From assembly GCF_020026925.1 (NCBI RefSeq), contig NZ_JAIQDW010000014.1, forward strand, positions 62,001 through 126,000: DNA of 64,000 nucleotides, written 5' to 3'. Made by a program: the position numbers and the translations under genes. The notes under the pieces were generated by a model. The model was not told the DNA's origin. It saw nothing but the letters and a program-made list of their open reading frames with translations, and ran no database searches. Below are positions 18,099 through 25,420 of this stretch, piece by piece; position 1 is the stretch's first letter; the number at the start of each line of letters is the position of its first letter. The DNA is from Flavobacterium hibisci. GTDB taxonomy: Bacteria; Bacteroidota; Bacteroidia; Flavobacteriales; Flavobacteriaceae.

Positions 18099-18913
18099 TG
18101 CTTTGTTTTTATGGGAACAAACTAGCTTTATTAATCCCATTGCTCACTTTTTAAAGGGTTATATTCAGCTCTTACAATCCCTTTGCTTTGTTTTTATGGG
18201 AACAAATTAGCTTTATCAACCCGATGCTTACTTTTTTAGAGGGTTGTGTTTCAGCTCTTACAATCCCTGTGCTTTGTTTTTATGGGAACAAACTAGCTTT
18301 ATCAACCCGATGCTTACTTTTTAGAGGGTTGTGTTTCAGCTCTTACAATCCCTTTGCTTTGTTTTTTTATGGGAACAAATTAGCTTTATCAACCCGATGC
18401 TTACTTTTTAGAGGGTTGTGTTTCAGCTCTTACAATCCCTGTGCTTTGTTTTTATGGGAACAAACTAGCTTTATCAACCCGATGCTTACTTTTTTAGTGG
18501 GTTGTGTTTCAGCTCTTACAATCCCTTTGCTTTGTTTTTATGGGAACAAACTAGCTTTATCAACCCGATGCTTACATTTTTTAGTGGGTTGTATTCAGCT
18601 CTTACAATCCCTGTGCTTTGTTTTTATGGGAACAAACTAGCTTTATCAAACCAATGCTTATTTTTTTAAGGGTTATATTTCAGCTCTTAAAATCCCTGGT
18701 GCTTTGTTTTTTTAAGGGTTACCTATTAGCTTTAATCAATCCCGTGCTTTGTTTTTAGGGTACAAATAGCTAAATTATCCCAAGCTCTGTTTTTTTTACA
18801 GGTTACATCAGCTGTATCAATCCTATTATGCTTTGTTTTTAGGGTACAAAATAGCTTCATAAACCCGATGCTTTGTTTTTTTGAGGGTTACATATCAGCT
18901 GTATCAATCCCTT
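18099..18913. repeat. tandem hairpin array 1 (19 half-units, ~86-bp double period)
   Basis: Read on the plus strand, two alternating half-units repeat. Type A (about 41 bp) has TGCTTTGTTTTT, then GGGAACAAA, AGCT and CAACCC. Type B (about 45 bp) has TGCTTACTTTTT, then GGGTTGT, AGCT and ACAATCCC. Seven A-B pairs occupy 18099-18699, nearly identical to each other. Five more diverged half-units follow (starting at 18700, 18745, 18783, 18829 and 18869). Each half-unit can fold as GGG...CCC with AGCT in the loop; in type B, TTGT pairs with ACAA as well. On the minus strand the hairpins are joined by A-rich linkers (AAAAACAAAGCA). Confidence 0.9.
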
Positions 18914-19219
18914 ATTTTTTATAAAAAAGATTTACTTTTTTAGTATTACAAATATTTGATTATATTATTAGAACCACAATACCCACATTTAGTGATTTTT
19001 CAATTTTGTTATTTATACTAATTATAGTGTTTTAAGTAATTGATTTTCTATGTTTTATATTCGTTTTCCAATTTTATTACTTGATTACTTATGTAGGGAT
19101 ACATTATATAATAGAGATTTTGGCAGAATACTTTTTTGAAAATTATCGCAAATTTTAATTATAAATGATATTAAACCAAGTTTATTCTTATGGATTTGAT
19201 TGAACTTAAAATAAAAAGC
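18914..19219. other. AT-rich spacer between the two arrays
   Basis: About 300 bp with no ORF of note, no repeat units and very low GC. The only feature I see is AATATTTG on the minus strand (18949-18956), one mismatch from the -7 consensus, with TTG 20 bp upstream of it. It could be a promoter for array 1. Confidence 0.5.
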
Positions 19220-19251
19220 AAAAGAGCCAACAAATTAAAGTTGGCTCTTTT
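19220..19251. terminator. terminator-like hairpin next to array 2
   Basis: A 12-bp stem (19220-19231 against 19240-19251) with core GAGCCAAC and an 8-nt loop. It has TTTTT on the plus-strand side and TTTTGCTTTTT on the minus-strand side. No plus-strand gene ends just before it, so its natural use is to end a minus-strand transcript from array 2. Confidence 0.8.
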
Positions 19252-19286
19252 TAATATATAGTAGTTTCTAATTTTTTTTATTAACT

Positions 19287-19340
19287 ATAAAATGGTGATC
19301 CTCAACTTCCCCAAAAAATTGAGAATCAATACCATTTTAT
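19287..19340. other. conserved flanking hairpin of array 2
   Basis: The outer stem ATAAAATGGT pairs with ACCATTTTAT, and CTCAA pairs with TTGAG further in. The loop carries CTTCCCCAA. The outer stem and the TTCCCCAA loop are shared with the hairpin at 18021-18071, but the inner stem sequences differ while staying paired, which suggests selection on structure. Confidence 0.7.
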
Positions 19341-19367
19341 AAACAATTGACAGATTATTCTCTGTAG

Positions 19368-19630
19368 TGCTTTGTCTTTTATGGGAACAAACTAGCTTTA
19401 TTAGTCCCAGTGCTCTGTTTTTTTAAGGGTTACATTTCAGCAGAATCAATCCCTGTGCTTTGTCTTTTATGGGAACAAACTAGCTTTATTAGTCCCAATG
19501 CTCTGTTTTTATAGGGTTACAATACAGCAGAATCAATCCCTTTTGCTTTGTCTTTTATGGGAACAAACAAGCTTTATCAGTCCCAGTGCTTCCTTTTTTA
19601 TAAGGGTTGTATCTAGCTTTCTCAATCCCT
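19368..19630. repeat. tandem hairpin array 2 (6 half-units)
   Basis: Three pairs of half-units. Type A has TGCTTTGTCTTTTA, TGGGAACAAAC, AGC and AGTCCCA (43 bp each, starting 19368, 19456, 19544). Type B has TGCTCTGTTTTT or a variant, AGGGTT, AGC and AATCCCT (45 bp each, starting 19411, 19499; the last at 19587). The outer stem TGGGA/TCCCA in type A and AGGG/CCCT in type B is kept. The units are clear relatives of those in array 1 but form their own subfamily. Confidence 0.9.
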
Positions 19631-19636
19631 ATGTGA

Positions 19637-19644
19637 CAAATTTA
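19637..19644 (-). promoter_or_regulatory. -7 promoter box facing array 2
   Basis: On the minus strand this is TAAATTTG, an exact TAnnTTTG match. The expected transcription start, 5-7 bp downstream, falls on the outer edge of the first array unit at 19630. There is no clear TTG at -33, only a T-rich run. Confidence 0.45.
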
Positions 19645-20146
19645 TGATGAGACTAGAAAAAAAATGTTACATAATTTTCTTATTTAAGTTATATATTTCA
19701 CATGTGTAAGTTTTTTCTATAAAAAGAACTTGTAAATTTTTAACAGTGACTACCATTATATAACTATCAAAACAAAAAGTTATTTTCTAAATGATTTCAC
19801 TCCTTTTTGCAAATTGTATTTGAAAATGAAACATCTTTAGGATTTTAGGTTGATGGTTAAGCTGCTATTTATGAAGTGTAAATCTTCTAAAGTTCATTAT
19901 TGTAAGTGAATTCTACAAACCATTATAAAGGAATTGGTAAATGTGAATTATATTAAAGAAAAAAGCTAGAGTTAGGTTTAGAGCAATAATTTTTGATGTT
20001 TCACCGGAAATTCTGGAAGCATATATAATTATTATAACCAAAATATTCATTAAGTCTAAGTCTTAAATGAGAAATTATATCATTAAAATTGTCGTGAAGT
20101 TTTTTTATTGATTCGTTAAAAAGACCAATAAAACCAAAGAATTGGT
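19645..20146. other. gene-free AT-rich stretch
   Basis: About 500 bp between the promoter box facing array 2 and the Wzx-like gene. I see no ORF with plausible start and composition, no hairpin units and no tRNA. It may hold regulatory DNA for the flippase gene or remains of older repeat units, but nothing specific can be supported. Confidence 0.4.
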
Positions 20147-20154
20147 TATTTTTG
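20147..20154 (+). promoter_or_regulatory. -7 promoter box of the flippase gene
   Basis: TATTTTTG matches TAnnTTTG. A start of transcription near 20161 lies after the TTG at 20142 and before the TTG at 20181, favouring the latter as the start codon. Confidence 0.45.
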
Positions 20155-20180
20155 TTTTCCGAACTTTATTACTAATTATT

Positions 20181-21641
20181 TTGGGATTATATAAAAATCT
20201 TTTCAAACAAACTGCAATTTATGGACTGGCAACCGTTTTACCACGAATGCTCAGTTTTTTATTAGTCAGATTATATACAGGTATTTTACCTACAGCTGAA
20301 TATGGCGAAGTTTCGATTGTTTTGTCCTGGATGGTTTTCTTTAATGTAATTCTTTCCTATGGAATGGAAACTGCGTTTTTTAGATTTTACAGCGCCGAAG
20401 ATGACAAGAAAAATGTAATTGCAACAGCTACAATATCGGTATTTTGGACTTCGATTGGATTTTTATTCGCCGCATTAATCTTTAGAAATACATTGGCAAA
20501 CTGGGCAGAAGTCGATACGCAGTATGTTACCTATTCAGTTTGGATTTTGGTTCTCGATGCATTGGTTTTAATACCGTTTTCTAAACTTAGAGCCAATCAG
20601 CGACCAATGGTTTATGCAGCCATTAAAATTGGAAATGTTGTTATAAACCTTTTACTCAATATTTTTTTCTTACTCTATTTGCCAAAACTGGCCACCGATA
20701 ATCCCAATTCTGTCTGGGATAATTTATATATTGAAAATTTTCAGATTGCCTATATTTTCATCGCAAATCTTTTAGCAAGTTTAGCCACATTCATTGTTCT
20801 TTCACCAAATTATCTTTCCCTCGGAAGAAGATTTGATGCTGTACTTTGGAAAAAAATGATGAAATATGGTTTGCCAATTCTTGTTGCCGGAATTGCATTT
20901 GCAGTTAATGAACATTTTGATAAAATTTTATTGGGCTATTTATTGCCAGAAAATTTAGCGAAGTCCGAAGTTGGTGCTTATTCGGCTTGTTATAAGTTAG
21001 GATTATTTATGGTTTTGTTTGCCACAGCATTCAGACTCGGAATTGAGCCTTTCTTTTTTAGTCATGCCAAAAATGAAAATGCGCCACAAACCTATGCCGT
21101 TATCACGAAGTATTTTGTGATTTTAGGATCACTGATCTTATTGGGAGTAATTGTTTTTGCAGATATTTTAAAACTCCTTTTACTTGATAATAAATCGTAT
21201 TGGGAAGCCATGAAAGTTGTTCCATTAATTATTCTGGCCAATTTTTTCTTAGGAATTTATAATAATTTATCTGTTTGGTATAAATTGACAGATAAAACAA
21301 GAATTGGCGCATATATTTCTATCGTTGGTGCTATTGTAACACTGTTTTTAAATTACTTGTTAATTCCAAAATACAGTTATTACGGATCAGCAATTGCAAC
21401 TATATCAGCTTACGGAAGTATGATGTTCATTTCCTATATATTAGGAAACAAATATTATCCAATACCTTATGATATGAATAAAATTGGAGCTTATCTTGGA
21501 ATTTCAATTGTATTTTCAGCTATTTCATTTTATTGGTTTAGAGAAAATTATTTTGTTGGAATTCCGTTATTGCTAGGATTCATTTATTTTGTTTATCATA
21601 ATGAAAAAGACACAATCAAAGGAATTATGAATAAAAAATAA
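20181..21641 (+). CDS. Wzx-like polysaccharide flippase (MOP superfamily)
   Basis: I choose the TTG at 20181 (reads as MGLYKNLFKQTAIYGL, 486 residues), since the promoter box at 20147 overlaps the longer frame from 20142 and the family normally begins with this basic segment. There are 12-14 hydrophobic segments, and the N-terminal YGLATVLPRMLSFLLVRLYT pattern is typical of Bacteroidota lipopolysaccharide or polysaccharide biosynthesis flippases. It would move lipid-linked oligosaccharides across the inner membrane. It is followed 21 bp later by dut, then a sugar nucleotidyltransferase. The specific glycan is unknown. Confidence 0.85.
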   Translation: MGLYKNLFKQTAIYGLATVLPRMLSFLLVRLYTGILPTAEYGEVSIVLSWMVFFNVILSYGMETAFFRFYSAEDDKKNVIATATISVFWTSIGFLFAALIFRNTLANWAEVDTQYVTYSVWILVLDALVLIPFSKLRANQRPMVYAAIKIGNVVINLLLNIFFLLYLPKLATDNPNSVWDNLYIENFQIAYIFIANLLASLATFIVLSPNYLSLGRRFDAVLWKKMMKYGLPILVAGIAFAVNEHFDKILLGYLLPENLAKSEVGAYSACYKLGLFMVLFATAFRLGIEPFFFSHAKNENAPQTYAVITKYFVILGSLILLGVIVFADILKLLLLDNKSYWEAMKVVPLIILANFFLGIYNNLSVWYKLTDKTRIGAYISIVGAIVTLFLNYLLIPKYSYYGSAIATISAYGSMMFISYILGNKYYPIPYDMNKIGAYLGISIVFSAISFYWFRENYFVGIPLLLGFIYFVYHNEKDTIKGIMNKK

Positions 21642-21662
21642 TGCCTTAAATTTTAAAATAAA

Positions 21663-22097
21663 ATGAAAATACAAATCATCAATAAATCGCAGCACGACTT
21701 ACCAAATTATGAAACAATTGCTTCGGCAGGAATGGATTTACGTGCCAATTTAACGGAATCAATAACTCTAAAACCATTAGAAAGAACCATCGTAAAAACA
21801 GGTCTTTTTATTGAGTTGCCAATTGGTTACGAAGCTCAGGTTAGACCAAGAAGCGGTCTGGCAGCTAAAAAAGGTGTTACGGTTTTGAACTCTCCCGGAA
21901 CTATAGATGCTGATTACAGAGGTGAAATAGGCGTAATTTTAGTAAATTTATCAAACGAGGATTTTGTAATCGAAAACGGAGAACGAATTGCACAATTAAT
22001 TATTGCTAAACATGAAAGGGCTGAGTGGATTGAAGTGGAAGAACTTTCTGAAACTTCAAGAGGAGCAGGTGGCTTCGGGAGTACGGGTGTGAAATAG
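21663..22097 (+). CDS. dut: dUTP diphosphatase
   Basis: 144 residues, the length of a trimeric dUTPase. All five family motifs are visible in order: [34 protein letters not shown] and the C-terminal [10 protein letters not shown] arm. The enzyme hydrolyses dUTP to dUMP and diphosphate, keeping uracil out of DNA and supplying dTMP synthesis. It sits between a flippase gene and a nucleotidyltransferase gene, an arrangement I recall as common in Flavobacteriia. Confidence 0.97.
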   Translation: MKIQIINKSQHDLPNYETIASAGMDLRANLTESITLKPLERTIVKTGLFIELPIGYEAQVRPRSGLAAKKGVTVLNSPGTIDADYRGEIGVILVNLSNEDFVIENGERIAQLIIAKHERAEWIEVEELSETSRGAGGFGSTGVK

Positions 22098-22222
22098 TTC
22101 AGTAAACTGTATTATTCTAAATTGTATCGCTTTCAACTAAATACTTTGCAACTTTACCTTTAAAATTTTCAACCAAACCAAGGAGATTTTTTTAGTCTCG
22201 CCATAAAAAATAAATACAAAAA

Positions 22223-23239
22223 ATGAAAATAATCGTTCCAATGGCAGGTCGCGGATCCAGATTACGACCTCATACTTTAACTGTTCCAAAACCATTAATT
22301 CCTGTTGCAGGAAAATCAATCGTACATCGTCTGGTTGAAGATATTGCCAAAATATTAAAACAACCAATTGAAGAAGTTGCCTTTATTTTAGGAGATGAAG
22401 CTTTTTTTGGTGATGATGTTGTTTCAAGTTTGCAGGATTTAGCCAAAGGTTTAGGGGCAAGAGCATCTATTTATCGTCAGGATTTACCATTAGGAACGGG
22501 TCATGCGATTATGTGTGCCAAAGATTCTTTATCAGGACCGGCCGTAATTGCTTATGCTGATACTTTAATCAGAGCAGATTTTGAACTGGATCCGGCTGCT
22601 GATTCCGTAATCTGGGTGAAACAAGTGGATCAGCCTGAAGCATTTGGTGTAGTAAAATTAAACGGCAATAATGAGATTACTGAATTGGTAGAAAAACCAA
22701 AAGAATTTGTTAGTGATTTAGCAGTTATCGGAATTTACTATTTCAAAGAAGTTGGCGATTTGAAAAAAGAACTTCAGGGCGTTTTGGATAATAATATTCA
22801 AAATGGCGGAGAATATCAGATTAATGATGGTATTAAAGCTATGATGGCAAACGGAAAAATTTTCAAAACAGGAAGTGTCGATGAATGGATGGATTGCGGA
22901 AACAAAGATGTGACGGTTGAAACAAATACCCGAATGCTTGGTTTTCTTCATAATGATGGAGAACATTTAGTGGATTATAATGTGACTTTAGAAAATTCAA
23001 CTATTATTCCACCTTGTTATATTGGAGAAAATGTAGTGCTAAAAAATGCAACTGTGGGCCCAAATGTTTCATTAGGAAAAGGATGCCACGTTACGGATAG
23101 CTCCATAAAAAACAGCTTGGTACAAACCTATTCGCAAATAAAAAATGCTGATTTGGATAATGCAATGATTGGAAATCATGTGAGCTATGATGGAAAATTT
23201 AAAAGTATCAGTATTGGTGATTATTCTGTTTTTGAATAA
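22223..23239 (+). CDS. sugar-phosphate nucleotidyltransferase with beta-helix C-terminus
   Basis: 338 residues. The N-terminal Rossmann-like domain begins with the pyrophosphorylase signature MAGRGSRLRPHT...PKPLIPVAGKS and includes VDEWMDCGN. After about residue 250 come hexapeptide-like repeats (ENSTIIPPCYIGENVVL, NATVGPNVSLGKG) that form a left-handed beta helix. Such enzymes make NDP-sugars, often dTDP- or UDP-glucose types, from a sugar 1-phosphate. The exact sugar and nucleotide cannot be read. It lies behind dut and before a TPR protein gene on the same strand. Confidence 0.85.
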   Translation: MKIIVPMAGRGSRLRPHTLTVPKPLIPVAGKSIVHRLVEDIAKILKQPIEEVAFILGDEAFFGDDVVSSLQDLAKGLGARASIYRQDLPLGTGHAIMCAKDSLSGPAVIAYADTLIRADFELDPAADSVIWVKQVDQPEAFGVVKLNGNNEITELVEKPKEFVSDLAVIGIYYFKEVGDLKKELQGVLDNNIQNGGEYQINDGIKAMMANGKIFKTGSVDEWMDCGNKDVTVETNTRMLGFLHNDGEHLVDYNVTLENSTIIPPCYIGENVVLKNATVGPNVSLGKGCHVTDSSIKNSLVQTYSQIKNADLDNAMIGNHVSYDGKFKSISIGDYSVFE

Positions 23240-23267
23240 AATAGTAATTTAAAATGAAATTATGTAA

Positions 23268-24620
23268 ATGATGAGAAAGAGAGTGTTAGTAATTTTATTT
23301 TTCGTTTTACTAAGCAATTCTACTATGGTTATGGCGCAAACAGAACCTGAAGATATTGCTATGGCAACAGACGAATATCAGGACTCTTTTTATGAATCAT
23401 TAAAACAGAAAGGAATTGAAAATTATGATAAGGCAATTATATCTTTAGAAAAATGTATTAAACTCAAACCAAATGATGCCGTTGCTTATTTTGAACTGGG
23501 TAAAAATTATTTAAAATTAAAGGAGTATCAAAATGCTCAAAACGCATTTGAAAAAGCGATTCAGATAGATCCAAAAAATAAATGGTACTGGTTAGGAGTT
23601 TATGATGTAAGTTTCGAAACCAAAAATTATACTCTGGCAATTGAAACGATCCAGAAGATTATTCCGTTTGACGAAGAATATAAAGATGATTTGATTTCAT
23701 TATATATGATTACCAATCAGTTTGAAAAAGCACTTTTGGCAATCAATGAAATGAATGACAAATATGGAAAATCGGAAGACAGAGAAAGATATAAGCAACA
23801 GATTTTATCTCAGGGCAAATTTCAAAATACCGAAATAGACAATTTGATCAGTCAGATTAAACAAAATCCAAAAGAAGAATCTAATTATGTTAACCTGATT
23901 TTATTATATTCAAAAACAGCAGAAACAGATAAGGCTTTGGATGTTTCAAAACAACTAGCCAGGGAAATTCCAAACTCAGAGTGGGCGCAGCTGAGTTTGT
24001 TTAAAGGATATTTAGATCAAAACCAGGCAGGCAAGGCGATAAAGGCAATGAATTTTATTTTATCCAGCCCAAAAATAGATTCGAAAATTAAGCACAGAAC
24101 GCTAAATGAATTTTTAATTTATGTGAATAAAAATCCGCAATATGCATCTGATTTAGAGATAGCGATTGGCTATTTTGACAACGATCCGAATGTTGATGTT
24201 GCTAAAGAAATTGGAAAATTTTATCACAGTAAAAACCAATTTGAGAATGCGATTAAATATTATGAAAAGCATTTAAGTTCCAATTCAGATAAAGATCGTG
24301 AAACAAATTTGCTTTTGCTTGAAGCTTATTCCCAGGCAAAGCAATTTGAGCCAATGACCCAAAGGGCGATGATGTTGATTGAAATTTATCCATCCCAGCC
24401 GCAATTTTATTATTATGCAGGATTAGGAAGTAATGAACTAAAACAATTTAAGAATGCAAAAACCGTTTTAGAAATGGGACTTGATTATGTAGTTGATGAT
24501 AAAAAAATGGAAGCAAATTTTAATATTCAGTTAGGCGAGGCGTACAATGGATTGGGAGATGCTAAGAAAAAAGAGGAATACTTTTTGAAAGCAAATGAGT
24601 TATTAAAACAAAAAAAATAA
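23268..24620 (+). CDS. secreted TPR-repeat protein
   Basis: 450 residues with a signal peptide (cleavage near VMAQTEP, residue ~24; two adjacent ATG codons make the exact start uncertain by one residue). TPR motifs are clear at about residues 42-110 (AYFELGKNYLKLKEYQNAQNAF) and again from about 310 to the end. Such periplasmic TPR proteins scaffold complexes. The next gene, a DUF4292 lipoprotein, begins 1 bp after its stop, so the two are translationally linked. In related genomes this pair precedes an EnvC-like gene and rbfA, as here. The partner is unknown. Confidence 0.8.
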   Translation: MMRKRVLVILFFVLLSNSTMVMAQTEPEDIAMATDEYQDSFYESLKQKGIENYDKAIISLEKCIKLKPNDAVAYFELGKNYLKLKEYQNAQNAFEKAIQIDPKNKWYWLGVYDVSFETKNYTLAIETIQKIIPFDEEYKDDLISLYMITNQFEKALLAINEMNDKYGKSEDRERYKQQILSQGKFQNTEIDNLISQIKQNPKEESNYVNLILLYSKTAETDKALDVSKQLAREIPNSEWAQLSLFKGYLDQNQAGKAIKAMNFILSSPKIDSKIKHRTLNEFLIYVNKNPQYASDLEIAIGYFDNDPNVDVAKEIGKFYHSKNQFENAIKYYEKHLSSNSDKDRETNLLLLEAYSQAKQFEPMTQRAMMLIEIYPSQPQFYYYAGLGSNELKQFKNAKTVLEMGLDYVVDDKKMEANFNIQLGEAYNGLGDAKKKEEYFLKANELLKQKK

Positions 24621-24621
24621 G

Positions 24622-25398
24622 ATGAAAAAATATATAGCAGTACTATTGGTAACAGGTTTAATGATTTCGTGTAAATCAAAATCTGTTGCGGTGCAAAATA
24701 GTAATACGGAAACACCAGTTAAAATTGACAATAAAACGGTAGAAAAACATTATGAAAACAAATTGGATTTTTCTACACTATATATCAAAGCAAGCGCAAA
24801 ATATGTGGATGAAAAACAAAGTCAAAATGTAACAGCCGAAATTAAAATTGAAAAAGACAAGCAGATTTTAGTAAGTGTACGTTTTCTTGGAATCACAATG
24901 GCAAAATCTTTAATTACCACAACGACAGTAAGTTATTACGAAAAAATAAACGGTACGTATTATGAAGGCGATTTTACAAGTTTAAGTAAATGGCTGGGAA
25001 CCGAACTGGATTACAGTAAAGTTCAAAATCTATTAGTTGGAGAAGCTTTGGATGATTTAAGAAAAGGAAAATATACACAGACAATTGTAGAAAACCTTAT
25101 TCGTTTAGAAGATGAAAAAAGCACAAATCTGAAAAAGACTTTCTTTTTGGAGCCTGAAAAATATTTGCTGCAAAAAGAACAAATTTCGCAGTCTTCAGAA
25201 AATAGAATGTTAGAAATTAAATATTCTGATAATAAGGTTTTTAATCAGGGAACACTTCCAACCAGTATTGAAATTAATGCAATCCAGCCCAAAGGAAAGA
25301 CGGATATTAATTTAAATTATAATACAATTTCGTTTAATGAAGAACTTTCTTTTCCATATAGTGTGCCAAGTGGCTATAAAAAAGTTATAATTAACTAA
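24622..25398 (+). CDS. DUF4292 lipoprotein
   Basis: 258 residues with a lipobox LMISC (lipidated Cys17) after a short signal. The body is beta-rich, with the conserved early segment NKLDFSTLYIKASAKY-like and QSQNVTAEIKIEKDKQILVSV, matching Bacteroidota DUF4292 proteins, which resemble the LolB/LppX fold family. A role in lipid or lipoprotein handling at the outer membrane is therefore plausible but not shown. The stop codon overlaps a -7 promoter box for the next gene. Confidence 0.8.
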   Translation: MKKYIAVLLVTGLMISCKSKSVAVQNSNTETPVKIDNKTVEKHYENKLDFSTLYIKASAKYVDEKQSQNVTAEIKIEKDKQILVSVRFLGITMAKSLITTTTVSYYEKINGTYYEGDFTSLSKWLGTELDYSKVQNLLVGEALDDLRKGKYTQTIVENLIRLEDEKSTNLKKTFFLEPEKYLLQKEQISQSSENRMLEIKYSDNKVFNQGTLPTSIEINAIQPKGKTDINLNYNTISFNEELSFPYSVPSGYKKVIIN

Positions 25399-25403
25399 AT
25401 TTG
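25396..25403 (+). promoter_or_regulatory. -7 promoter box before the EnvC-like gene
   Basis: TAAATTTG, an exact consensus match whose first three bases are the stop codon of the DUF4292 gene. Transcription would begin near 25410, 11 bp before the ATG at 25421. Confidence 0.4.
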
Positions 25404-25420
25404 CAAAAAGAACATTAAAA

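Larger units (their letters stand above)
17947..18942 (-). ncRNA. candidate structured RNA 1 (19-hairpin array)
   Basis: Inferred minus-strand transcript: 19 tandem hairpin units, then the ACCATTTT/AAAATGGT hairpin, then a GAGCC terminator hairpin with six T on the minus strand. A weak promoter, AATATTTG (18949-18956 on the minus strand) with a TTG 20 bp upstream, could start it near 18942. The coding alternative is unlikely: unit lengths vary by one or two bases, mostly in T runs, and the period of 85-87 bp is not a multiple of three. Transcription and strand are not proven by the sequence. Confidence 0.35.
19220..19630 (-). ncRNA. candidate structured RNA 2 (6-hairpin array)
   Basis: Inferred minus-strand transcript of about 410 nt. 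An exact -7 box TAAATTTG (19637-19644, minus) lies immediately outside the first unit, so the RNA would begin at the array edge. It would then run through six hairpin units and the ACCATTTT hairpin, and end at the GAGCC terminator hairpin. All the expected parts of a small RNA gene are in order on this strand. No coding frame runs through it. Expression is not shown by the sequence. Confidence 0.45.

Noticed and set aside
18188..18640. 150-residue ORF with internal peptide repeats in hairpin array 1
   Set aside because: The frame is open only by chance across the array. The units are 85-87 bp, not a multiple of three, and differ by single T insertions, so the peptide repeats shift frame from unit to unit.
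18099..19630. CRISPR array
   Set aside because: The units lie back to back without unique spacers, the linkers are themselves repeated, and no cas genes are near.
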